43,170 nt of DNA, from contig DAHXNZ010000013.1 in the NCBI GenBank assembly GCA_027365105.1, positions 1 through 43,170 of the forward strand, read 5' to 3'. The DNA comes from Thermoplasmata archaeon. Lineage in GTDB: Archaea; Thermoplasmatota; Thermoplasmata; Lutacidiplasmatales; UBA184. The translations under genes and the position numbers were made by a program. Shown in pieces: positions 28,993 to 36,001 of this stretch (within the stretch, counting starts at the first letter, position 1; the number at the start of each line of letters is the position of its first letter). The notes below the pieces were generated by a model. That model searched no databases. It saw only the letters and a list, made by a program, of their open reading frames with translations, and was not told the DNA's origin.

Positions 28993-29934
28993 CTAGCCTC
29001 CCCCGCTGCCGGGTCCGAGGTCGATGGTGGCGTTGGTGAGCCCGACCGATCCCAGGTGGGTCAGCTCCAGGCTGACCATCTGCGGAGCGGCGCCCGGAGA
29101 CCGGCAGGCGACGAGGCCGGCCGACGACGGGGTCAACCGGTAGTCGGCCGAACCGAGGCCGGCCTCGACCGGCACTCCGGTGAGGTAGTGGTACCACGAA
29201 CACGCGTCGAACGATCCGATGGTGAGAGTGACCGAGAGGCCGTCCGAGCCGTTGGATCGGCTCCAGGCCGTGGCCGGCTGAGCCAGCGTCGACGCCAGGA
29301 CGGCCGAGGAGGGCCCCGAGACCGAGAAGGGGCTCCCGACGATCCCCATCCACGTGGCGTCCAGGACCCACGCCGACCCGTTCGAGAAGAGGGAGATCGG
29401 GGGATCGGTGACGATCGAGCCGCCGCCGCTTCCCGGAAGCTGGAGGAGCGCTCCCCCCTGGATCCGGAAGGTCTCGGGGGTCGCAAAGCGGTTCGGCACG
29501 CTCAGGGTCAACGTGCCGAGCGTGAGGTTCGCCCGGTAGAGCGTCGAACCGCCCTGTCGGACGGTGAGGCTCTCGAACAGGCCGACCGACCGGGGCGAAA
29601 AGCTCAGGGTCGCCACGGTCGGCGCGGCCAGGAGCGGTACTCCCGCCGAGGCGAGCGGCACCGAGGTCGAGAGGACGACCGGCCCCCCGTGGAGGATCTG
29701 GGTCTCCCAATTGGAGGCGAGGGCGTTCAGGGCCGCCTCGGCCGACTGGCTGTACGAAGCCTCGTTCTGCTCCATCCAGGCCGGAACCCCTTTGGTGACG
29801 ACCAGCCCGAAGACCGCCACCACCATGACGAAAACCAGGAGCGCCCCCAGGATGACCGAGACCCCCCGGGAGTTCCACCCGCGGCGTCGCCGGAAACGCC
29901 GGCGGGCGAGCCTGCAGGGGGGAGGAACCGTCAT
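28993..29934 (-). CDS. Archaeal type IV prepilin-like protein (class III signal)
   Basis: 313 residues. A strongly basic N-terminus ends in 'RRRRGWNSRG', directly before the hydrophobic 'VSVILGALLVFVMVVAVFG'. The glycine before the hydrophobic helix is a typical cleavage site for the archaeal prepilin peptidase (archaellin/pilin class III signal). The remaining 260 residues are strand-rich and S/T/G-rich with several N-x-S/T sequons, and no second membrane helix. It is long for a major pilin (usually 100-200 residues) and may be a minor pilin or an adhesin tip. I chose ATG 29934 because it places the signal at residue about 23; longer readings add non-coding-like sequence. It heads the operon ATPase-TadC-TadC-ATPase, six bases ahead of the first ATPase. 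Confidence 0.75.
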   Translation of the reverse strand: MTVPPPCRLARRRFRRRRGWNSRGVSVILGALLVFVMVVAVFGLVVTKGVPAWMEQNEASYSQSAEAALNALASNWETQILHGGPVVLSTSVPLASAGVPLLAAPTVATLSFSPRSVGLFESLTVRQGGSTLYRANLTLGTLTLSVPNRFATPETFRIQGGALLQLPGSGGGSIVTDPPISLFSNGSAWVLDATWMGIVGSPFSVSGPSSAVLASTLAQPATAWSRSNGSDGLSVTLTIGSFDACSWYHYLTGVPVEAGLGSADYRLTPSSAGLVACRSPGAAPQMVSLELTHLGSVGLTNATIDLGPGSGGG

Positions 29935-29987
29935 GGGAGCCGCCCGGAGGTCGACGTCCCCCGGACAGCACTCTCCGGTCTCGCCGA

Positions 29988-29997
29988 TTATAAATAC
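29988..29997 (-). promoter_or_regulatory. TATA box of the pilus operon
   Basis: TTATAAATAC (complement GTATTTATAA) is the strongest AT-rich element for hundreds of bases. It lies about 57 bases before the prepilin-like ATG, which would give a short leader of about 30 bases. It could instead serve a plus-strand transcript, but the closer element at 30031 fits the ACT gene better. Confidence 0.5.
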
Positions 29998-30030
29998 ATG
30001 AGCCGGCACAGGAGAAGGACCTCCGGGGCA

Positions 30031-30040
30031 ATATCGATAA
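30031..30040 (+). promoter_or_regulatory. TATA-like element of the ACT-domain gene
   Basis: ATATCGATAA is centred about 29 bases before the GTG at 30065, as expected for a leaderless archaeal transcript, and no Shine-Dalgarno-like sequence precedes that GTG. Confidence 0.45.
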
Positions 30041-30064
30041 GCGGGCGCGAGTGTTGCGTCGTCC

Positions 30065-30553
30065 GTGGCGCTCCGCGAGATCCATCTCGACCTTCCCAAC
30101 CGGCCCGGGGCGTTGGTCCGGGTCGCCCGCCTGCTCGCGAAGGAGCAGATCAACGTCGCCGCCATCAGCGTCGACTCGGCCGCCGGCAAGGGCCGGGTCC
30201 GCCTGGTGGTCAGCGACCCGGATCGTGCGGTGACGCTGCTGGCCCAGGGCGGCTACACGCTGGAGGAACGGGAGATGCTGGTCGTCCGGCTCGAAGACCG
30301 TTCGGGGAGTTTCCTGCGGGTCCTCGAGGCGCTCGCCCGGGAGAAGATCAACATCCAGAGCGTCGCGCTCCTGGTCGCCCGGGAGGACGGGCGGGCGCTG
30401 GTGGGCCTGTCCACCAGCGACCCCGCCAAGTCCCGCCGCCTGCTGCAGAAGGTCGGCCTCATCAGCCCCTCGGCCGAATGGCGGGTCACGAACTCCGACC
30501 TGGTCGCGGCCGCGCCGTCGATCCCGAACGAGTCGGTGGGGATGCTGCTCTAG
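30065..30553 (+). CDS. Tandem ACT-domain protein
   Basis: 162 residues made of two ACT domains, the small ligand-binding modules that usually sense amino acids. The first (about 4-70) opens with 'IHLDLPNRPGALVRVARLLAKE' and 'INVAAISVD'. The second (about 75-140) has 'LVVRLEDRSGSFLRVLEALARE', 'INIQSVALL' and 'ALVGLSTSDP'. The G-x-L turn after each first strand, which binds the ligand, is kept in the first ('RPGAL') and modified in the second ('RSGSF'). No catalytic or DNA-binding domain is attached, so it probably acts as a free-standing regulator or subunit, like the small subunit of acetolactate synthase. Neighbours give no pathway. It has a GTG start and its own TATA-like element. Confidence 0.85.
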   Translation: MALREIHLDLPNRPGALVRVARLLAKEQINVAAISVDSAAGKGRVRLVVSDPDRAVTLLAQGGYTLEEREMLVVRLEDRSGSFLRVLEALAREKINIQSVALLVAREDGRALVGLSTSDPAKSRRLLQKVGLISPSAEWRVTNSDLVAAAPSIPNESVGMLL

Positions 30554-30666
30554 CCGGTTCGCCGAGCCGACCGGCCCGCGCCTTCCCGGCCCCACGCCCG
30601 CCCACCGGGGGCCGGATCCGGCGCGTGCGCAAAGGTTCATGAGTGCCGGCCGTTCACCCTCCGCGG

Positions 30667-30738
30667 GCGGTTGTGGTCTAGTGGTTAGGACGGTAGCTTC
30701 CCAAGCTACCTACCCGGGTTCAAATCCCGGCAACCGCA
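30667..30738 (+). tRNA. tRNA-Gly (CCC)
   Basis: 72 nucleotides fold into a complete cloverleaf: acceptor GCGGTTG/CAACCGC with discriminator A, a D arm containing GGTTAGGAC, and anticodon arm GTAGC-TTCCCAA-GCTAC with anticodon CCC. The T arm is CCGGG-TTCAAAT-CCCGG. There is no intron and no encoded CCA. It lies between the ACT gene and the convergent SAM-hydrolase gene. Confidence 0.95.
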
Positions 30739-30779
30739 CTTTCCCGACCTGCGACCGGGCCGGTTCGGGCTCTCGGGGT

Positions 30780-31739
30780 TCAGTCCCGACCCGGAGATCG
30801 ACCTTCGCCGCCGGAGCCGCCCGGCCGAGGGACCGGGGAGGGCGCCGGGGGACGGGGCGGCACCGGACCGGTCGGTCCGGCCTTCCGATGGGCCGGCCCA
30901 GCGATCCAGATCCGGCTCCCGACCCGGCCGCCCGTCCGCGCGCCGGCGTCCCCGTGCGAAAGGCTGAGTTCGACCGAGCCAAAACTCGACGCCAGCAGGC
31001 CGAGCTGCCCTTCGCCCAGGCTCTCGTAGGTCCGGGCGAAGGGGAGCCGGCCCAGGTCCTTCCCGTCGAGCCGGACCCGGAACGGCCCCCGGCGCCCGCC
31101 GAACCCCTCGGAGGGGATGTTCGTGATCAGGTTCCCGAACCGGTCCCGGTGCAGGACCTCCCCGGCCCATCCATTCGGGCGGGCCGTGGGTTCGGGGAAC
31201 TCGAACGGTCGGAGGGCCCAGGCCGCGCCGAGGCTCTCGAGCCCGGCCCCGGAGGCGAGCCGGGCGGCGGCCGGCGCGAACAGGTCTCTCCCATCGAAGG
31301 TCGCGCCCACCCGGGCGGGCAGGTCCACGGCCGAGCGGTCGAGACGGACGGCCGCCCGGAGTCCGAGCCGGAGGGCCAGGGGGGCGAGCACGCCGTTGTC
31401 GGGGCCGACCAGGTACGACCCGTTCGCACACTCGACCGCCACCGGCGCCCGGCGGCCTCCGACCCCGGGGTCCACGACGCAGAGATGGACCGCTCCCGGG
31501 GGAAACCGCTCGGCCATGGCACGGAGAAGGAACGCCGCCTCCCGCACCGACTGGGGGGCGATCTCGTGGGTCAGGTCGATCACCTGGCGCACCTTCGGAT
31601 ACCGGGCGAGCACGGCCTTCATCTGGGCGGCGTACGCCCACCCGATGTCCGTCGTCAGCGTGACGATCCCCCGTCCGGTGAGGGTCCGGTGGAGCCGACG
31701 GCTCCCCGGCCCCCGGCGTTCCCCCGCACTCCGTCTCAT
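30780..31739 (-). CDS. SAM hydroxide adenosyltransferase (DUF62) family protein
   Basis: 319 residues of the family that hydrolyses S-adenosylmethionine to adenosine and methionine; the fluorinase and chlorinase are specialised relatives. Signatures are 'TLTTDIGWAYAAQMKAVL' (about 27-44), 'QVIDLTHEIAPQSVREAAF', 'VHLCVVDPGVGG', 'YLVGPDNGVLAPL' and 'HRDRFGNLITNIP'. The aspartate in 'TTDIG', the D-L-T-H-E-I and V-D-P-G-V-G-G motifs, and the R-x-G-N-L hydrolase motif are all kept, which favours the hydrolase over a halogenase. The last 50 residues are proline/glycine/arginine-rich and lie outside the domain. The first 22 residues are also weak, so the start could be later, although no other good codon is visible. 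Metabolic role in archaea is not settled. Confidence 0.87.
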   Translation of the reverse strand: MRRSAGERRGPGSRRLHRTLTGRGIVTLTTDIGWAYAAQMKAVLARYPKVRQVIDLTHEIAPQSVREAAFLLRAMAERFPPGAVHLCVVDPGVGGRRAPVAVECANGSYLVGPDNGVLAPLALRLGLRAAVRLDRSAVDLPARVGATFDGRDLFAPAAARLASGAGLESLGAAWALRPFEFPEPTARPNGWAGEVLHRDRFGNLITNIPSEGFGGRRGPFRVRLDGKDLGRLPFARTYESLGEGQLGLLASSFGSVELSLSHGDAGARTGGRVGSRIWIAGPAHRKAGPTGPVPPRPPAPSPVPRPGGSGGEGRSPGRD

Positions 31740-31900
31740 GGCGCGTCCTCCGCGGCCCGCCCCCGACCCATGGTCGACGACCGAGTTTCAAGCTTGCCAC
31801 CGGCTCGGGCGCGGCCGGTGCCGCTCTCTCCCTTCGGGCCGGAGGCCATGCGCGGGGGCTCGTCTCCCGCGCACGGGCGTCCCGGGCGGCAGGGCCCGGA

Positions 31901-32800
31901 CTAGGTGAAGAGGTCCTCGAGCGGGTTTTCCATCTCCCGGATCTCCCGCAACCGGACCCCCTGCCGCTCGAGCTCCTGGATGAGGCCGGGGACCTGGTCC
32001 GGTCCGGAAAGTTCCCGGAGGTAGTACTCGCCCCGACGCTCCCACCCGGCGAGCGCCCCGGCCGGTTCGAGGGTCCGGACCCCGATGACGAAGTGGGCTC
32101 CCCGGAGATTCTCGATCCGGTCGAAGAGCGTGAGCCGCCCGTCCTTGAGGGCGAGGACGTACTGTCCGATCTCGCGGGCCTCGAAGAGGTTGTGGGAGGA
32201 GTAGAGGACGATCCGGTTCTGGCTCAGCCTCAGGATGAGCGTGCGGATCTCCCGCGCGACCTTCGGATCCAGGTTGGCGGTGGGCTCGTCGAGGAGGTAG
32301 ATCGCCCGTTCGACGAGGAAGATCCGGGCGATCGAGACCCGCTTGCGCTGCCCGGCGCTGAGCTTGGAGAGGTAGGCGTCGGCGAACTCCCGGATCTCGA
32401 GCTGGTCGAGCACCCGGTCGACATCGGCGGCGGTCGCCCGCTCGATCGACGCGTAGAAGTCGAGTCCCTCCCGCACGGTGAGCCCGTCGGGCATCCCGTC
32501 CATGTGGGAGAGGTAGTGCATCTGGTCCCGGGAGGCCGGCCGGCCGATCGGGACGCCCCGGAGGAGGACCTCGCCCGCCGTCGGTGGGAGGATCCCGGCG
32601 ATCGTCCGGAAGAGGGTCGTCTTTCCGGCACCGTTCGGTCCCAGGATCACATAGATCGCCGGCCGTTCGATCGAGAACGTGATCCCGTGGAGGACCGGCC
32701 GATCCCGGTAGCCCGAATCGACCCCCCGGCAGTCCAGCGCCGCCGGGCCGTCCTCGGAAGGGAGGGCCGGCTCGGCGACCGGGGGTCGGGGCGTCGACAT
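31901..32800 (-). CDS. ABC transporter ATP-binding protein
   Basis: 299 residues. Walker A 'GPNGAGKTT' is near 54-62, the Q-loop is 'DQMHYLSHMDGMPDGLTV', the signature 'KLSAGQRKRVSIA' is near 145-157, Walker B with the catalytic glutamate is 'IYLLDEPTANLDP', and the switch histidine is in 'LYSSHNL'. After the ATPase core (about 235) is an extra 65-residue C-terminal domain with 'LREIREMENPLEDLFT', typical of the bacitracin/CcmA-like export ATPases. The Q-loop reads M-H-Y rather than the usual Q glutamine context, but the glutamine 'DQ' is present. The gene follows its permease by six bases; together they form a small exporter. Substrate unknown. Confidence 0.9.
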   Translation of the reverse strand: MSTPRPPVAEPALPSEDGPAALDCRGVDSGYRDRPVLHGITFSIERPAIYVILGPNGAGKTTLFRTIAGILPPTAGEVLLRGVPIGRPASRDQMHYLSHMDGMPDGLTVREGLDFYASIERATAADVDRVLDQLEIREFADAYLSKLSAGQRKRVSIARIFLVERAIYLLDEPTANLDPKVAREIRTLILRLSQNRIVLYSSHNLFEAREIGQYVLALKDGRLTLFDRIENLRGAHFVIGVRTLEPAGALAGWERRGEYYLRELSGPDQVPGLIQELERQGVRLREIREMENPLEDLFT

Positions 32801-32806
32801 CGCGGC

Positions 32807-33502
32807 CTACCCGGGGGAGAGGAGCCGCTCGGCCGGCATGAAACGTTCCCGGTGGGTCCAGAGCACCAGCAGAGCGATGAAGATCGCGAGTTCGGCCGCT
32901 CCGACCAACTGGGCGACATGGACCGGCGGTGCCGCCAGGGCGAGGATCAGGACCGCGCCGGGCGGCAGGAGACCGATCATCGGGAGCACTCCGAGGGGGC
33001 TGTTCATGCCGGAGCGCGGCGAGGCGAGCGAGGTCCAGTAGACGCCCACCGTGGTCAGGAGGCCGGCCGCGAGGTAGCTCATCGGGAGGGAGTACCCGAG
33101 GAGGGTTTCCCATAGCCCCGGAACCAGGGCGTGGCCGCTCAAGAGGTAGGTCGTGACCCCCGCTCCCACGCCGAGGACGAGGATGATCGAGACCTGGACC
33201 GCGCTGGCCGCCAGGGCGTTGATCAGGAGGCGCCGCGGGCCAATCCCGTAGGCGACGACGTATTCGAGGACCCCCTTGAGGCGGTCGTTCGAGTAGACCA
33301 ACGCGCCGCCGATCCCCCCGGCGACCGCGAAGATCGGGAGGAGGTACACCCCGATCGAGATCAGGATGGCTCCTCCGGCGCCGAAGCCGGCCGCATAGAT
33401 CACGACCATGAAGCAGGAGAGGGCCAGCGAAACCCGTCCGACAACGAGCGATCGGCGCACCGTGGTCCCGAGGAGCGTCGGGAGCTCCGACGGTGGGCTC
33501 AT
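32807..33502 (-). CDS. ABC transporter permease (ABC-2-like)
   Basis: 231 residues with about six membrane helices (near 20-45, 48-70, 98-120, 130-155, 168-190 and 200-220). The cytosolic segment 'YSNDRLKGVLEYVVAYGIGPRRLL' (read as DRLKGVLEYVVAYGIG) resembles the coupling helix and 'E..GT.E.ll..P.s....l' motif of ABC-2 permeases. It is directly upstream of the ATPase gene with six bases between them. A TATA-like CTTTAAGCGG about 24 bases before the ATG suggests a leaderless start of a two-gene operon. Specificity cannot be predicted; ABC-2 systems export lipids, polysaccharides or drugs. Confidence 0.83.
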   Translation of the reverse strand: MSPPSELPTLLGTTVRRSLVVGRVSLALSCFMVVIYAAGFGAGGAILISIGVYLLPIFAVAGGIGGALVYSNDRLKGVLEYVVAYGIGPRRLLINALAASAVQVSIILVLGVGAGVTTYLLSGHALVPGLWETLLGYSLPMSYLAAGLLTTVGVYWTSLASPRSGMNSPLGVLPMIGLLPPGAVLILALAAPPVHVAQLVGAAELAIFIALLVLWTHRERFMPAERLLSPG

Positions 33503-33955
33503 GGACTGCCCAGGCCGGGACCGCTTAAAGCCCGGGAGGCCGCCCGGGAACGCCCTCCCGCTCTCCTCGGGCTATCGGGTTCCTTCTCCCCAGGACGGCA
33601 CCGGTCGAGCCGCCGCCTCCTCCCTCCCCCCTTCTTGGACGGGCCGTCCATCGACCCGTCGTCGCTCCCGCCGGGCGGGACCGCTGCCCTCGCCCCGGCC
33701 ACACCGGCCACGGGCCCCGTTCCGCAAGGCCCGGGATCGGAATCTCGGCCGGTGGCGGAGGCTGCGCGGTTCGCGATCCCCGCACGATTCGCGCCCTCCC
33801 GACCGGCCGATCCCGGTGCCTCCCGAGAACCACCGCGGCTTCCAGGGAAAGCCCCCGACGAACCCCGTCGCGGGGTCGCGGGAACTCCGGGCCCGCCCGG
33901 TCCGTTCGCGATCGGCGGACCCGGCCGACGGTGAGGGTGGAGCGACGATCCCGGC
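33503..33955 (-). promoter_or_regulatory. Spacer containing the ABC-operon TATA box, otherwise empty
   Basis: About 450 bases between the ABC permease start and the cysteine-rich gene's stop. On the minus strand CTTTAAGCGG (33521-33530) is placed for transcription of the ABC operon. The remainder is GC-rich with only low-complexity open frames; I see no gene in it. Confidence 0.5.
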
Positions 33956-34129
33956 CTACCGGGGCTCCGGAATGCCATGGGGCTCGTCGGGAGGGCACAT
34001 CCGGCAACAGGCCGAACCGACCGAGCAGCAGGCGCAGCAGCGGCAGCAGCCATCGGCGCAGTCGCAGCAGGCACAGGAAAACCGGAGCGTGCGGGAGCCG
34101 AACCCGGAGGGAGCACTGGGCTCGTTCAT
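33956..34129 (-). CDS. 57-residue cysteine-rich protein coupled to the OB-fold gene
   Basis: 57 residues, 13 of them cysteine, packed between residues about 18 and 45 with repeated C-C and C-x-C-C spacing ('SCACCDCADGCCRCCACC' then 'ACCRMC'). Its ATG overlaps the OB-fold stop codon (ATGA), the same coupling used throughout this window's operons, which is the main reason to accept so short a gene. The cysteine density recalls metallothioneins or multi-zinc peptides, and also cysteine-rich precursor peptides modified by radical SAM/SPASM enzymes, one of which is encoded divergently about 830 bases away. No known family was recognised. A caveat: TGC/GCC-rich repeats can arise by chance in GC-rich DNA, and the plus strand reads a glutamine-rich frame here. 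Confidence 0.5.
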   Translation of the reverse strand: MNEPSAPSGFGSRTLRFSCACCDCADGCCRCCACCSVGSACCRMCPPDEPHGIPEPR

Positions 34130-34470
34130 GGTGGTGGGGATCCGGGACTCCCGGGGGCCGCGGTCAGCTTCTCGATCTTGCCGGTCCGCCCCAGGGAGAT
34201 CTGGGGGCGACCCTGGTAGTCCTTGACCCATCCTTCGATCACACGGATCCGATCGCCCACCTCGACCAGATCGACCTCGGAGCCCCAGAGGACCAATCCG
34301 ATCTCCCCGGTCCCGTCTTGAAGCCGCCCATTCCGCACCTTCTTCGAGCCCCCGTCCCGGGTGGGGACCTCCCTCACCTCCTCCAGCCGGGCCACGGTCG
34401 CCTCGACCGTAGCGGTCCGGGAAGGTCGAAGGTCGGAGATGTAGGTCTTTGGAGGCTGGCTGGTCGGCAC
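34126..34470 (-). CDS. OB-fold single-stranded nucleic acid-binding protein (RPA/SOSS-B-like)
   Basis: About 114 residues forming one OB fold: 'KTYISDLRPSRTATVEATVARLEEVREV' (read as ISDLRPSRTATVEATVARL), then 'VRNGRLQDGTGEIGLVLWGSEVD' with the conserved D-x-T-G-x-I-x-L-x-L-W-G, and 'VEVGDRIRVIEGWVKDYQGRPQISLGRTG'. This pattern is shared by archaeal RPA-like proteins and SOSS-B/hSSB1, which bind single-stranded DNA. The most likely start is the GTG at 34470, just before 'PTSQPPKTYISDL', with a TATA-like CTATT about 30 bases upstream; the frame is open for nearly 200 further codons, but that part looks non-coding. The gene is coupled by ATGA to a 57-residue cysteine-rich protein. OB-fold assignment is strong; exact role uncertain. 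Confidence 0.82.
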   Translation of the reverse strand: MPTSQPPKTYISDLRPSRTATVEATVARLEEVREVPTRDGGSKKVRNGRLQDGTGEIGLVLWGSEVDLVEVGDRIRVIEGWVKDYQGRPQISLGRTGKIEKLTAAPGSPGSPPP

Positions 34471-34957
34471 GATCCAACGATGGCCCCGGGCCGAATAGAG
34501 GTTGCGCCCCGGCGGGGGGAGCCTGACGGAGAGCCTCGGTCGGGGCGATGCCTGAGTTGTCGGGATCTCTCGGAACGAGTCGGCTCGGCCGGCCCGGCCC
34601 CTGGTTCCGGCTACCGGCATCACCGCTCTGATTCGCGCCGGTTCCTCCTTCCGACCTTTCTCGCCCGTCCGCGGATCGATCGGAGGGAGCGAGCCGGGGC
34701 CTCGGGAGGGGCCTGGATCGACCTGCCCGCTCGCCCCCGCACCCTCGGTCCGAGGTCGCTTTCCCATCCGCCTACCCGCGGGAGAAAGGGGGGAGGAGAC
34801 GTCCCCGATCTCCGCCGGCGGCGGTCGACGTCCCCACCATCCCGCCCCCCAGGACCAGCCGATTGCTATATCCTCTCGTGCGCCATATCGTGATGATGCG
34901 TCATTCGGGGCGGGAACCGGCCCGCGACGCGACGGACCCCTCCCGGGGTCGGCGGCC
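34471..34957. other. Divergent intergenic region with an AT-rich promoter patch
   Basis: About 490 bases between the OB-fold and radical SAM starts. The part 34862-34912 (GATTGCTATATCC ... CATATCGTGATGATG) is distinctly AT-rich and holds a TATA-like GCTATATCC about 90 bases before the radical SAM ATG, giving a leader of about 60 bases. Open frames elsewhere here are low-complexity. Confidence 0.45.
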
Positions 34958-36001
34958 ATGGCGATTCTGAAGCCCGTCATCTGGCGGAGCCTGCGCCGCT
35001 CCCTCCGATCCCTCGGGGGGGAGCGGGCCCCGGTCCTGGCCGGGCACAAGTTGCTCTACCGTTGCAATCTCGAATGCAAGATGTGCCCTTTCTGGCGTCG
35101 GGAGGATGAGGTTCTCTTGGGGCTGGCCGATGAGATCCGGATCATGGAGTCGCTCGCCGCGGCGGGAGTCTCCTTCCTCGGGTTCGAAGGCGGTGAGCCG
35201 CTCCTCCGCCCCGATGTCGGTGCGATTCTCCGGGAGGCCCACGCCCGGTTCCATACCTCCCTCGTGACCAACGGCTGGCTCCTCCCCCGCCGGGTGGCGG
35301 AGATTGCCCCCCACCTCGACCTGCTCTTCGTCTCGATCGACGGGATCGGCGAGCGGCACGACCGGCTGCGCGGGATCCCGCGGTCGTTCGAGCGGGCGGT
35401 CGCCGGCCTGCGGGCGAGCCGGTCCGAGGTCCCGACGGTCATCAGCCATACCGTGACCCGGGAGAATCTCGACCACTCCGAGCGGGTCGTCGAGCTGGCC
35501 GAGCAGCTGGAGGTCGGACTCACCCTCCAGATCGCCTACGACTACCGGACCGCCGATCCGATGAGCCCGGACCGCGCGGCGCTGCGCCCGGTCATCGAGC
35601 GGCTCCGGGATCTGCGGCGGAGCGGGGCGCCGATCCTCGAGTCGGTGGAGTACTTTGACGCGATCCTCGGCTCCTGGTACGGGGACCGCCCCTGGCGCTG
35701 CAAACCCTGGCTCACGATCAACATCGACCCCGCGGGCCGGATCGTGCTCCCCTGCTACGTACTGCAGGACTACCAGGGATCCGACCCCGTCTGGACGGTG
35801 GACGTCCGGAAGCTCTGGAACCGGTACGACTGGGCCCGGTACGAGCGCTGCAATCGATGCGCCCTCGCCTGCTACCTGGAGCCTTCGCTGTTCCGATGGA
35901 CCGATCTGGCCAGTGTCCGGGATCGGGTCATTGACGGGGCGATCCACTACGCCCGACGCCGACCCCGAACCTCCCGGCGAACTCCCGCCCTCGCCGGCTG
36001 A
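34958..36001 (+). CDS. Radical SAM protein with SPASM-like C-terminal cluster domain
   Basis: 347 residues. The radical SAM cluster motif C-x3-C-x2-C is visible as 'CNLECKMC' (about 46-53), and 'GFEGGEPLLRPD' and 'TSLVTNGWLLP' are the usual SAM-binding segments. The C-terminal third has further cysteines: one in 'WRCKPWLTINIDPAGRI', one in 'LPCYVLQDY', and three in 'CNRCALAC', consistent with a SPASM-type domain holding an auxiliary iron-sulphur cluster. The family includes PqqE- and sactionine-type peptide maturases and HpnH/lipid-modifying enzymes; the substrate cannot be read here. A cysteine-rich 57-residue peptide is encoded about 830 bases away on the other strand. The 3' end overlaps the convergent surface-protein gene by 74 bases. 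Confidence 0.9.
   Translation: MAILKPVIWRSLRRSLRSLGGERAPVLAGHKLLYRCNLECKMCPFWRREDEVLLGLADEIRIMESLAAAGVSFLGFEGGEPLLRPDVGAILREAHARFHTSLVTNGWLLPRRVAEIAPHLDLLFVSIDGIGERHDRLRGIPRSFERAVAGLRASRSEVPTVISHTVTRENLDHSERVVELAEQLEVGLTLQIAYDYRTADPMSPDRAALRPVIERLRDLRRSGAPILESVEYFDAILGSWYGDRPWRCKPWLTINIDPAGRIVLPCYVLQDYQGSDPVWTVDVRKLWNRYDWARYERCNRCALACYLEPSLFRWTDLASVRDRVIDGAIHYARRRPRTSRRTPALAG

Noticed and set aside
34010-34075. Glutamine-rich (CAG) low-complexity frame on the plus strand
   Set aside because: It has no domain or start context, whereas the minus strand gives a cysteine-rich frame coupled by ATGA to a real gene; still, chance repeat expansion cannot be excluded.
34890-34906. ATGATGCGTCAT-type inverted repeat before the radical SAM gene
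   Set aside because: The arms match over only four bases, too little to argue for an operator.
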